Shown piece after piece: positions 46,410-55,473 of a stretch of 64,000 nucleotides of DNA (the first letter of the stretch is position 1; each line of letters starts with the position of its first letter). The DNA lies in the NCBI RefSeq assembly GCF_002214805.1, contig NZ_CP019914.1, positions 3,038,001 to 3,102,000 on the forward strand, read 5' to 3'. The position numbers and the translations under genes are program-made. The notes under the pieces were generated by a model. That model was not told the DNA's origin and ran no database searches. It worked only from the letters and a program-made list of their open reading frames with translations. Source of the DNA: Brachyspira hampsonii. GTDB taxonomy: Bacteria > Spirochaetota > Brachyspiria > Brachyspirales > Brachyspiraceae.

Positions 46410-47420
46410 ATGAAAAAAACTATGTTAGTTTCTATTTTATCAATAGCATTAATAGCTTTGATAATATCATGTTCAGGAGGAAACAATACTGCTTCTTCTC
46501 AAACAAATAGTTCCCTTGATAAAATAAGAGTTGCATATATGGCAGATTTTTCAGGAACTTCTGCTGCAGCTATTGCTCAGGAAAAAGGTTTTTTTAAAGA
46601 AGAAAATTTAGATGTTGAATTAGTTAAATTTTTAAATGGACCTTCTGAGGTTGCTGCTATGCTTTCAGGAGATATACAATTCGCTTATATAGGACATGGT
46701 GCTCATTCTTTGGCTATTCAAGGCAAAGTCAATGTATTATTTCCTAATGGATTAAGCAAATCTGAACAAATTCTAGTTGGGAAATGGGCTAATATCAATG
46801 CTATTTCTGATTTAAGAGGTAAAACAGTAGGTACTCAGCTTGGAACTTCCGGAGAAATTTTATTGAATTTAGCTTTAGATAAGGCAGGTGTAAATAGAGC
46901 AGAATTGAATGTTGTTAATATGGATGTAAGCGGAATAGTATCATCTATGATAGGTAAAAAAGTTGATGCTGTATCTGTATGGGCACCTTATACTTTTGAA
47001 ATTACTAAACAGCTTGGGGATCAAGTAGAATCTATTGCAACTATAATTGATTATTCTGATGAGGGCGTATTCCCTAGCAGCTGGGTAGTTACTCCTAGTT
47101 ATCAAAAAAATAATCCTGATATAGTTAATAGATTTTCAAAAGCTATATTGAAAGCTATGGATTATAGAGGTGCTAATATAGATGAGGCAGTTGAAATAGT
47201 TGCTAAGGTAAACGGAACTCCTGTAGAATCTGTATCTTCAGAAAAAGAAACTGCTTTATGGCTTACAGGAGAAGATATAAAAAATAATTATTCTGATGGT
47301 ACTGCTGCTAAATGGTATGAATCTCAGCAAAAAATATTTATAAACTCTCAAGTTATAATAGAGCCTGTAGATGTTAATAATTATGTTCAATTTGAATTAA
47401 TTAATAATTTATTTAAATAA
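46410..47420 (+). CDS. NMT1/SsuA-like substrate-binding lipoprotein 2
   Basis: 336 residues; lipoprotein signal with C21 (IALIIS, C). Shares IRVAY, GFFKEENLDVELVKF, SGDIQFAYIGHGAHSLA, TQLGTSGE and VDAVSVWAPYT with the binding protein at 42695, so it arose by duplication. Strong AAAGGAG RBS. A second receptor for the same permease/ATPase, perhaps with different affinity or ligand, is the simplest reading. A terminator follows. Confidence 0.9.
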   Translation: MKKTMLVSILSIALIALIISCSGGNNTASSQTNSSLDKIRVAYMADFSGTSAAAIAQEKGFFKEENLDVELVKFLNGPSEVAAMLSGDIQFAYIGHGAHSLAIQGKVNVLFPNGLSKSEQILVGKWANINAISDLRGKTVGTQLGTSGEILLNLALDKAGVNRAELNVVNMDVSGIVSSMIGKKVDAVSVWAPYTFEITKQLGDQVESIATIIDYSDEGVFPSSWVVTPSYQKNNPDIVNRFSKAILKAMDYRGANIDEAVEIVAKVNGTPVESVSSEKETALWLTGEDIKNNYSDGTAAKWYESQQKIFINSQVIIEPVDVNNYVQFELINNLFK

Positions 47421-47440
47421 ATTATTATTCTAAAATAATA

Positions 47441-47475
47441 ATGATGCATATAAAAATATATGCATCATTTTTTAT
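47441..47475 (+). terminator. Terminator of the ABC-transporter operon
   Basis: ATGATGCATATA (47441-47452) pairs perfectly with TATATGCATCAT (47457-47468), four-A loop, followed by a T run. Confidence 0.93.
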
Positions 47476-47502
47476 TATAAAATAAAGATTATTATTAATA
47501 GT

Positions 47503-47530
47503 TTGACAAATCATAATTTTATAATATAAT
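47503..47530 (+). promoter_or_regulatory. Promoter of the ROK regulator gene
   Basis: TTGACA (47503-47508), 16-base spacer, TATAAT (47525-47530); both hexamers are consensus. About 50 bases before the start codon. Confidence 0.8.
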
Positions 47531-47579
47531 ACAAAACCGTCTGTTTTTTATTCTTAAAGGTAAATTAAATATAAAAATA

Positions 47580-48773
47580 ATGAAGAGATTAAAAGCTAAA
47601 AATATCAAAGAACAAAATTATATTGATATAGTAAAATTATTAAAAATAGGTAATTATTCAAGAGCTGATTTGGCTTATAATTTAGAATTAAGTAAAGCAA
47701 GTATATCTGTACTAGTAGATGATTTAATTAATATGGGAATAGTATATGAGAAATGTGATGGTGAGTCATCATCTTTAGGTGGTAAAAAACCTATATTATT
47801 AGATATAAATAAAAACTTAGGATATTTTATAGCTATACATTTTAGAAGGGAATTATGCAATATAGCTATTGTTAATTTGGAAAATGAAATCATAGAAGAA
47901 TGTTCATTAAATGTAAATATAAATTGTGATTATAGAATAACATTTAATCCAATAATAAAAAAAATTAAAGATTTAAAAAATAAATATAAGGATAAAAAAA
48001 TATTTTCTATAGGAATATCTGTACCCGGTAAGATAAGTAAAAAAAATAATAATATCCTTGTAGATTGTATGGGAATACCTGAATGGAAAAATATACCATT
48101 AAAAGAATATATAGAAGAGAATACTAATACTAATGTTATCATTGACAGATATGCATGTGCTATGCTTACACATAGTATGCTTGAAGAGATGAAAAAATCT
48201 ATGCCTATACAAACTTCATCTGTATATATTTATTTAGGTAATTGGATTGGAGTATCTGTATCTAGCAACGGATCAATTTTGTATGGTACGCATGACACTG
48301 CAGCTAACTATTCTCATACTATAGTAACTGATTCTAATTATATTTGTATGTGCGGAAAAAAAGGATGCTGGGAATCTGTTGCTAGCATTAATGCTTTTAT
48401 GAATGAGCTTAAAAACAGAGATAATAAATATAAAAATATAAGCTACAATGAAATTATAAAAAATCATATTAATGATGATATTGTTATTGATACTTATAAA
48501 AACTTTTCAGCTTATTGGGTTTCTATAGGAATATATAATATAGTTAATACTTTTGACCCTGAAACTATATTTATAGGCGGAGAGATGCTTTATTTAGGCG
48601 AAGACTTTATTAACGAAATAAAAAATAATATAAAAAATAAATATAATTCTTATAACTTCCTTACAGAAATAAATTTTATTAATAATTTTAAAGATATAGA
48701 AATATATGCTGCTTCTTCTGTGGCTATATATGATTTTTATAATTATAGCATGTATAAATATTTATCTGAATGA
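47580..48773 (+). CDS. ROK-family transcriptional regulator
   Basis: 397 residues. N-terminal winged helix (about 10-65, NYSRADLAYNLELSKASISVLVDDLINMGIV), then a ROK/actin-like domain with ISVPGKISKKN, the cysteine zinc motif YICMCGKKGCWESV and FIGGEMLYLGE. It probably senses a sugar or derivative and controls the adjoining transporter operon. The start at 47580 has only a distant AAAGG (about 20 bases), so translation initiation may be weak. Separate transcription unit with a strong promoter. Confidence 0.88.
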   Translation: MKRLKAKNIKEQNYIDIVKLLKIGNYSRADLAYNLELSKASISVLVDDLINMGIVYEKCDGESSSLGGKKPILLDINKNLGYFIAIHFRRELCNIAIVNLENEIIEECSLNVNINCDYRITFNPIIKKIKDLKNKYKDKKIFSIGISVPGKISKKNNNILVDCMGIPEWKNIPLKEYIEENTNTNVIIDRYACAMLTHSMLEEMKKSMPIQTSSVYIYLGNWIGVSVSSNGSILYGTHDTAANYSHTIVTDSNYICMCGKKGCWESVASINAFMNELKNRDNKYKNISYNEIIKNHINDDIVIDTYKNFSAYWVSIGIYNIVNTFDPETIFIGGEMLYLGEDFINEIKNNIKNKYNSYNFLTEINFINNFKDIEIYAASSVAIYDFYNYSMYKYLSE

Positions 48774-48791
48774 ATATTTATACATATAATA

Positions 48792-48820
48792 TTGATATTT
48801 TCTAAGTATTATGTTAATAT
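48792..48820 (+). promoter_or_regulatory. Candidate promoter of the methylase gene
   Basis: TTGATA (48792-48797), 17-base spacer, TAATAT (48815-48820). It overlaps the most upstream in-frame ATG (48811), which argues for the internal ATG at 48853 as the true start. Confidence 0.45.
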
Positions 48821-48852
48821 TATTATGTAAACTATATTATGATAATAAGATT

Positions 48853-50565
48853 ATGATAACTAATACTGAAGATAATGTTAAAGATAAATATTTAAAAGAA
48901 AATTTAATAGCATATATTGGAAATAAGAGAAGATTGCTTTCATTTATAAAAAATACTATTTCGGCAATATTGCAGGAAGATAGTAATATAAAAACAGCAT
49001 TGGATCTATTTGCAGGAAGCGGAAGCGTTTCAAGACTTTTTAAAACTTTGGATTTGGAAGTTTATTCTAATGATTGGGAATATTATTCTTATATTCTAAA
49101 CTATGCTCATTTATGTATAAATGAAGAAGACTTATCTAATATGTTTATTCATACGGGCGGTGCAGAGAATACAATAAATATGATTAATGATATTAGATAT
49201 ATTGATGATGATGACAGATATATATCAAAATATTATGCTCCTTCAAGCGATGAAAATCCTGATTTAATAAATGAAAGACTTTTTTATACTCATTACAATG
49301 CTGAGAGAATTGACATTATAAGACATAATATAGAAATGCTTTACAAAAATAATGTAATAAATGAAAAGGAATATTATTATCTTATAGCTTCTATAATATA
49401 TGAATCAGCTACCCATACAAATACTTCCGGAGTTTTTAAAGCTTTTCATGCAGGTTTCGGCGGAAGAAATAAAGATGCATTGCATAGAATTATGGCTCCT
49501 ATATCATTAAAGCAAATACCTTTATACAATGGTAAAAAATGCCATGTGAGTATGATTGACGCTAATGAGTTTGTTATAAAAAATAGAAATAAGCATTTTG
49601 ATTTAGTATATTTAGATCCTCCTTATAATCAGCATCAATACGGAAGCAATTATCATTTGCTTAATACTATAGCTCTATGGGATAAGCCTGTAATTAATAA
49701 AAATATATATGTGAATGGCAAGAAAACAGATAAAGGCGGTATAAGAAAAGATTGGATAAAAACTAAATCTATGTACTGCTATAAAAAAACTGCTAAAGAT
49801 ACTTTAATAAATTTATTGGATAATATAGATTCTAAACATATAGTAATGAGTTATTCTACAGATGGTATAATAGAGTATGATGATTTGATATCAATACTTG
49901 AAAATAGAGGTAAATTAGATATTGTTACTTCTGAATATACTAAATACAGAGGTGCTAAAAGATCTATAGTTAATAAAACTAAAAACATAGAATACTTATT
50001 TGTAATTGATACTTCAAAAACAAATTACAGCAGTGTCAATAAAAAATTGAGGTATATAGATAATATCAGATTAAAAATGGATAATCCTTTGGATTGTTCC
50101 AAAGACAATATAATATTTGATTATGATAAAGATGATATTATAATATTAAATTTAAAATATTCTGTTCATATAATAAATAAAGATGAGATATGCAGCAAAC
50201 TTAAAGATAAAAGTTTGGAATATATAAAAGTATTTTCTATGTTTTTGGACAAGTATATTAAAGATGATAATATTAATGCATTGAAAATTTATTCTTATCA
50301 TATTAATGCTGCCATACTTGCCAATGATATAAGACTTATAAAATATTTTGGGGAATATATACTTCAAATTTACAGCAGATTATGTTCATCAAAATCTAAT
50401 GAATACCTTATAGATATTACTAATAGTATTTTAGATATTTTATCATATTATAATTCTGAGATAAGCATTATTTCTAAAATAAAACAGCGTATAATTTATA
50501 ATATAAAACATTCAAATATTTCCGAAATTAATAAAAATAAATTACTTATTAGACTTGAAAAATAA
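48853..50565 (+). CDS. Orphan D12-class adenine-N6 DNA methyltransferase with C-terminal extension
   Basis: About 570 residues. Motif I/X region YIGNKRRLLSFI and DLFAGSGSVSRLF (AdoMet binding) and catalytic motif IV YLDPPYNQHQYGSNYHLLNT (DPPY) are complete. The methylase part spans about 380 residues. The last 190 or so residues are Lys/Ile/Asn-rich and match nothing I recognise. No restriction endonuclease lies beside it, so it may act as an orphan epigenetic methylase or belong to a system elsewhere. Start uncertain: 48811 is also open. Confidence 0.88.
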   Translation: MITNTEDNVKDKYLKENLIAYIGNKRRLLSFIKNTISAILQEDSNIKTALDLFAGSGSVSRLFKTLDLEVYSNDWEYYSYILNYAHLCINEEDLSNMFIHTGGAENTINMINDIRYIDDDDRYISKYYAPSSDENPDLINERLFYTHYNAERIDIIRHNIEMLYKNNVINEKEYYYLIASIIYESATHTNTSGVFKAFHAGFGGRNKDALHRIMAPISLKQIPLYNGKKCHVSMIDANEFVIKNRNKHFDLVYLDPPYNQHQYGSNYHLLNTIALWDKPVINKNIYVNGKKTDKGGIRKDWIKTKSMYCYKKTAKDTLINLLDNIDSKHIVMSYSTDGIIEYDDLISILENRGKLDIVTSEYTKYRGAKRSIVNKTKNIEYLFVIDTSKTNYSSVNKKLRYIDNIRLKMDNPLDCSKDNIIFDYDKDDIIILNLKYSVHIINKDEICSKLKDKSLEYIKVFSMFLDKYIKDDNINALKIYSYHINAAILANDIRLIKYFGEYILQIYSRLCSSKSNEYLIDITNSILDILSYYNSEISIISKIKQRIIYNIKHSNISEINKNKLLIRLEK

Positions 50566-50636
50566 TTAAAAAATATTATATTTATTTGTATAAAAATACT
50601 ATTAGAGTAGTATAATTATTAATGAAGTGAAAATAT

Positions 50637-51089
50637 ATGGTTAATATTATAATAAAAATGATATTTGTCATCATAGCTGCTTCGGGATTTTTGTATGCTC
50701 AGGATTATAATGATGATGTCAATACTATGCTGAAAATATTTAATGAAATAAGAGATAATGAAAATTTATATCCATTTGAAATTGATGATAAATTAAATAA
50801 TATTGCAGATATCAGAGCAAAAGAGCTTGCTATAAGTTTTTCTCATATTAGGCCTAATAATACAAAATATGATGAATTGCTTTATGAAAATAGAATAATT
50901 GTTTATTCATCTAATGAGAATATAGCTTATAGATTTAAAAATGCTGAAACAGTTGCTAGTTATTGGATGAATTCTAATAAATATAAAGTAAATATTCTAA
51001 GCGATAAATTTACTCATATGGGTGTCTCGCATTATGCCATTAATGGTGAGGATTTTTGGGTAGTTATATTTGCCCAACTAAGAAGATGA
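50637..51089 (+). CDS. Exported CAP/SCP-domain protein
   Basis: 150 residues with signal peptide (about 1-21, ending YAQ). The CAP fold is seen in MLKIFNEIRDNENLYPFEIDDKLNNIADIRAKELA, FSHIRPNN, SSNENIAYRF and FTHMGVSHYAINGEDFWVVIFAQ. Bacterial CAP proteins are secreted and often surface-linked; activity unknown. It ends two bases before the hflX stop on the other strand. Confidence 0.85.
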   Translation: MVNIIIKMIFVIIAASGFLYAQDYNDDVNTMLKIFNEIRDNENLYPFEIDDKLNNIADIRAKELAISFSHIRPNNTKYDELLYENRIIVYSSNENIAYRFKNAETVASYWMNSNKYKVNILSDKFTHMGVSHYAINGEDFWVVIFAQLRR

Positions 51090-51090
51090 T

Positions 51091-52203
51091 TTAATTACTA
51101 TTTAATTCCAATATGATATCTAATATTTTTTTTCTTAAAGTTTCTATATTAGTATTATTTTTTGCACTTATAAAGACAGCATCATCATAAGAGGTTAATA
51201 TTTTATTTTTCTGTACTTCATCTATGCAGTCAGATTTATTAAATATAACTATTCTTTTTATATGAGCGGCATCTATCTCTTTTATTATGCTTTCTACATG
51301 CAAAAGTTTTTCATCTATATTTTCATCGCTTGCATCAGATAAATGCAAAAGTAAATCAGCTTCAACAACTTCGGATAGCGTAGATTTAAATGAAGCTACT
51401 AAAGTATGAGGAAGTCTATCTATGAATCCTACAGTATCGCTTATTATTACTTCCACAGGCGTATCATCACTTAAATATAATTTTCTCGTATGTGTATCTA
51501 GTGTAGCAAATAATTTATCTTCAACATAAACAGATTCTTTACAAAGCAGATTAAATAATGTACTTTTTCCTGCATTTGTATATCCAACTATTGCTATTCT
51601 AAAAGTATTTTCCCTTCCTTTTCTTCCTGTACTAGCAGATTTTTCTACCTTACTTAATTGAGATTTTAATTTATGTATACGCTCTCTTGCTCTTCTTCTG
51701 TCATATTCAAGCTGTTTTTCTCCAGCTCCTCCTCTTAATCCTATACCGCCTTTTATTTGGCTTAGATTAGTTCTTTTACCTTTTAATCTTGGGTATTCAA
51801 ATTCTAAAAAGGCTAATTCCACCTGCATTTTAGCAGTCATAGTTTTAGCTCTTAAAGCAAATATTTCTAATATTATTTCTGTTCTTGTAAGTGCTGTTAT
51901 ATTAGAGCCTTCTTCTATAGCATTTACCTGAGAACCGCTAAGCTCATTATCAAATATAAAATATTCTGCATTATCAATAGCAGCACTTTCTTTTAAACTT
52001 TCTAATTTCCCTGTACCAATATAAGTTCCGGCCGTTATTTTTTGCTGTATGAATGAATATTTATTTACAACTTCATAACCTGCTGTATCGCATAGCATTG
52101 CAAGCTCATTAAGTATATTATCTATATTTATTTTAGTGTTTCTGTATTGTCTGCTGTCGGTTACAAATATTATATATGCTTTTTTTATTTGATTATTATT
52201 CAT
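51091..52203 (-). CDS. hflX: Ribosome-associated GTPase HflX
   Basis: 370 residues. N-terminal HflX domain (about 1-180) with AGTYIGTGKLESL, QVELAFLEFEYPRLKGKR and the glycine-rich GGIGLRGGAGEKQLEYDRR. The G domain carries GYTNAGKSTLFN, DTVGFIDRLPH and NKSD. It splits stalled ribosomes in characterised bacteria. Followed on the same strand order by yqeK upstream (22 bases), likely one unit. Confidence 0.95.
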   Translation of the reverse strand: MNNNQIKKAYIIFVTDSRQYRNTKINIDNILNELAMLCDTAGYEVVNKYSFIQQKITAGTYIGTGKLESLKESAAIDNAEYFIFDNELSGSQVNAIEEGSNITALTRTEIILEIFALRAKTMTAKMQVELAFLEFEYPRLKGKRTNLSQIKGGIGLRGGAGEKQLEYDRRRARERIHKLKSQLSKVEKSASTGRKGRENTFRIAIVGYTNAGKSTLFNLLCKESVYVEDKLFATLDTHTRKLYLSDDTPVEVIISDTVGFIDRLPHTLVASFKSTLSEVVEADLLLHLSDASDENIDEKLLHVESIIKEIDAAHIKRIVIFNKSDCIDEVQKNKILTSYDDAVFISAKNNTNIETLRKKILDIILELNSN

Positions 52204-52224
52204 AAAAAATTTTACCCAATATTA

Positions 52225-52794
52225 TTATTTAATAACTAATGAATTATAAAGTTCTATTGTTTTGTCTGATAAATATTGTTTTTTACTCAAAACAAAATTT
52301 ATAGATTCTAATACTACTTCTAAAAATGCATTATCAAAATCTGTAAAAATTTTCTCTCTTATTTTATCAGCAGTCTGAATATTTCTCGTAGGCTCAAGAT
52401 AATCTGCTGCATATATTATCTTTTCAAGTATAGTCATATTTCCATGTCCTACAGTATGACTTTCTATTGCCTCCAAAATTTCTTTATCATTTATTGAGAA
52501 TTCTTTTTCTGTGATTATAGAACTTACCCTAGCATGCAGTAAGGCACCTGTTATATAATTTGGGTATTCTTTATTATCATTTTCAAGTATTATTTTACGC
52601 ATTTCATTATCTTTATATCTCTTTCCCAAATCATGGCATAATGCTGCAATAGAGGCTTTATTTATATCTATATCATATTTTTCTGCTATTTGAACGGAAA
52701 GCTCTCTTGTAGAAAATATATGTTTTGCTCTGAATGGTAAATATTTTTCTATATATTCAGCTATTTTTTTTTCCTGATTATTAAATTCTTTCAT
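52225..52794 (-). CDS. yqeK: YqeK-type HD hydrolase (diadenosine tetraphosphatase)
   Basis: 189 residues, HD domain. RAKHIFSTRELSVQIAEKYD, ALCHDLGKRYKDNEM (HD), ALLHARVSS, SHTVGHGNMTILEKIIYAADYLEPTR are YqeK signatures. Family members hydrolyse Ap4A symmetrically. Shares the strand and short spacing with hflX. Confidence 0.88.
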   Translation of the reverse strand: MKEFNNQEKKIAEYIEKYLPFRAKHIFSTRELSVQIAEKYDIDINKASIAALCHDLGKRYKDNEMRKIILENDNKEYPNYITGALLHARVSSIITEKEFSINDKEILEAIESHTVGHGNMTILEKIIYAADYLEPTRNIQTADKIREKIFTDFDNAFLEVVLESINFVLSKKQYLSDKTIELYNSLVIK

Positions 52795-52862
52795 AGTAAT
52801 TTATTCCTGTTTATGATTAATTATTTTATTATACTGAAATTATTTTGTAATTTCAATATTAT

Positions 52863-53858
52863 TTACTTTGCAAACAGGCATGAAACATAATGATTTTCTG
52901 CAATTTTTTCAGCATTAGGAATATTATTTTTGCATTCTTCTTTAGCATATATGCATCTTGTATGAAATCTGCATCCTGAAGGTATATCAGAAGCATTAGG
53001 TATTTCTCCTTTGATTGGAAGTTCTTTTATTATATTAACTCTTCCTGAAGAAGCATCTGGAACTGCAGCTATTAAGGCCTTTGTATAAGGGTGTTTGGGA
53101 TTATCTATTATTTCATCAGCATCTCCAATTTCTACAATATTTCCTAAATACATAACTGCCACCATATCGGCAAAATATCTTGCCGTTGATAAATCATGGG
53201 TAATGTATATATAGCTTAAATTTTTTTCTATTTGAAGCTCTTTCATCATATAAAGAATTTCAGCCCTTGTGGATAGATCTATCATAGAAACAGGCTCATC
53301 AGCAACGACTAATTTAGGATTAAGTATCAAAGCTCTTGCAGTTGCTATTCTCTGACGCTGTCCGCCTGAAAGCATATGAGGATATCTTTCCATAAACTCT
53401 TCCGGAGGATTAATCTTTACATCTTTTAAAGCCTTGATAACCATATCATCATAAACTTTTTCATCTCCATCAATATTATGAATATATAAAGGCTCTTTTA
53501 ATACATCTTTTATTTTAAATCTTGGATTCATAGAAGCATAAGGATCCTGAAATATCATCTGTACATTTCTTCTATATTTGGCTGTTTCTTCTTTATTAAA
53601 ATTATTAATATTTTCATTTTCAAATATAATATTTCCTGATGTAGGGTTTATCAATTTCATTATAAGTTTGCCTATAGTAGTTTTTCCGCTTCCGGATTCT
53701 CCTATTATTCCAAGTATTTTTCCCCTTTTTAGTTCAAAGCTAACATCATCAACGGCTTTAATCTCTTTAGATTTTTTCATTAAACTTTCTATAATATTGG
53801 CATGAGGATTAAAATATTTTTTTACATTTTCAAGTTTTAATATTATATCATTATCCAT
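52863..53858 (-). CDS. oppF: Oligopeptide/dipeptide ABC transporter ATPase OppF
   Basis: 331 residues. Walker A GESGSGKTT, signature LSGGQRQRIATARA, Walker B VVADEPVSMID, H-loop YITHD. The oligo_HPY C-terminal region with cysteines (GCRFHTRCIYAKEEC and VSCLFAK) marks the Opp/Dpp family. In most genomes it directly follows oppD; here 379 bases separate them and a weak own promoter can be drawn upstream (TTGATT, 17 bases, TACTAT on the minus strand). Confidence 0.92.
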   Translation of the reverse strand: MDNDIILKLENVKKYFNPHANIIESLMKKSKEIKAVDDVSFELKRGKILGIIGESGSGKTTIGKLIMKLINPTSGNIIFENENINNFNKEETAKYRRNVQMIFQDPYASMNPRFKIKDVLKEPLYIHNIDGDEKVYDDMVIKALKDVKINPPEEFMERYPHMLSGGQRQRIATARALILNPKLVVADEPVSMIDLSTRAEILYMMKELQIEKNLSYIYITHDLSTARYFADMVAVMYLGNIVEIGDADEIIDNPKHPYTKALIAAVPDASSGRVNIIKELPIKGEIPNASDIPSGCRFHTRCIYAKEECKNNIPNAEKIAENHYVSCLFAK

Positions 53859-54237
53859 TTATAACTCTTAATCATTTTATTTTTTATAATAGTAATATAT
53901 TCTAATATAGAAATCAAGTATTTATTTTTTATAATGACAAGTAATGAAATTAAGTTAAATTTTTTTTTTTAATAATGTTATAATAACTTCTATATTATTA
54001 ATGAAATATGTAATTATTACATAGTTTTTATTTTAGCATTACATGCTATGTGTATATATTACTGTATTTTTTAGTATAGTTATATATTTAATTATACTAA
54101 TAACAAAGGAATATACACTATATTATTTATAAAATATACTCTAATAAAACTATCCGCTATATACTAATTTCAATAATAACCTGCTTATAATTTATAGTAA
54201 TGAATAATATAAACATACAAAGAATTCAAGACAAATA
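53859..54237. other. AT-rich gap separating oppD from oppF
   Basis: 379 bases without an open frame of note. It holds a short TAGCAT/ATGCTA hairpin near 54035-54050 nested in an ACATAG/CTATGT pair, and a long A tract on the minus strand around 53960. I see no gene remnant and no insertion element. Confidence 0.6.
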
Positions 54238-55197
54238 CTAATTAACTAAATGGCATGCACATAAATGCCCATTTCCTATATCTTTTAATATAGGTTCTTT
54301 ATTTTGGCATTCATCTATTCTTTCTTTGCATCTGTCATAAAACATACAGCCTTTAGGAGGGTTAAGCAAATCAGGAGGAGTACCTTCTATAAACTCCAAT
54401 TTACTTACAGCTTTATTTAATCTAGGGGTAGCTTTTAAAAGTCTTTTTGTATATGGGTGTTTAGAATTTTCGTATATATCTTTATTGTCTGCAAGTTCTA
54501 AGATTTTTCCTCCGTACATAACGCATACTTTATCTGCAATTTCAGCTTCTAATGCTAAATCATGAGTTATAAAAATAAATGACAAATCAAAATCTTTCTT
54601 TAGTTTTTTTAATAAATTGATAATCTGTGCCTGAACTATAACATCCAATGCCGTAGTAGGCTCATCAAGTATAATAAGTTTAGGTTTTAAAAATAAAGCA
54701 GCGGCTATAACAACTCTCTGCTTCATACCTCCTGAAAGTTCATGAGGATACCTTTTGGCAGTATCTGCATGAAGACCTACATATCCCAAATATTCTTCTA
54801 TAAGTTTTGTGGCATCTGATTTGCTAATATCAATATGTCTGTTTATAGTTTCTATCATCTGCTTTTCTATTGTATACACAGGAGTGATGGAATTCATTGC
54901 TCCTTGAAAAACCATAGATATTTTACTCCACCTGATATTCTTTCTTACATACTCTTCTTTAAGAGGTATAATATCCTCATTATCAAGTATTATTCTTCCT
55001 CCTTCATATTTTCCCGGTATAGAAGGCATTCTTAAAAGAGATGTGCCAAGACTAGTTTTTCCGCATCCTGATTCTCCGACAATACCTAAAGTTTCGCCTT
55101 TCTTTATTTGAAAACTGATGTCATTAATTGCCTTTACTAAACCTTTTGAGGTATGATAGTACATTTTTAAATTTTCTACTTTCAATATATTTTCCAT
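54238..55197 (-). CDS. oppD: Oligopeptide/dipeptide ABC transporter ATPase OppD
   Basis: 319 residues. Walker A GESGCGKTS, signature LSGGMKQRVVIAAAL, Walker B LIILDEPTTALD, H-loop FITHDLALEAE, oligo_HPY tail GCMFYDRCKERIDEC and LCACH. Partner of OppF. No oppA, oppB or oppC lies within the window, so the permease genes must be beyond or elsewhere. Confidence 0.92.
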   Translation of the reverse strand: MENILKVENLKMYYHTSKGLVKAINDISFQIKKGETLGIVGESGCGKTSLGTSLLRMPSIPGKYEGGRIILDNEDIIPLKEEYVRKNIRWSKISMVFQGAMNSITPVYTIEKQMIETINRHIDISKSDATKLIEEYLGYVGLHADTAKRYPHELSGGMKQRVVIAAALFLKPKLIILDEPTTALDVIVQAQIINLLKKLKKDFDLSFIFITHDLALEAEIADKVCVMYGGKILELADNKDIYENSKHPYTKRLLKATPRLNKAVSKLEFIEGTPPDLLNPPKGCMFYDRCKERIDECQNKEPILKDIGNGHLCACHLVN

Positions 55198-55473
55198 TGA
55201 TTGTCCTGCTTACTATGAATGTATTATGTTAATTATAATATAATATTAATATTTTTACAATTAACCTTATATGAAAATTAATAATTAATATCTTTAAATA
55301 AACATTTTTTTTACAATGTTGATTTTTTGTATAAAATGTATTGTAATATTATATGTTTTATACTAAGTATGAAATAAATAACGAAAAATATTAGATAATA
55401 TTATTTACTTAAATTTAATAAATTGTATTCTAAAAATAGACATTTTTGAGATTATGTTTTTTTGTGAGGTAAT

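Noticed and set aside
50596-50613. ATACTA/TAGTAT hairpin as terminator of the methylase gene
   Set aside because: Only six AT-rich pairs, no T tail, and it lies in the likely promoter area of the next gene.
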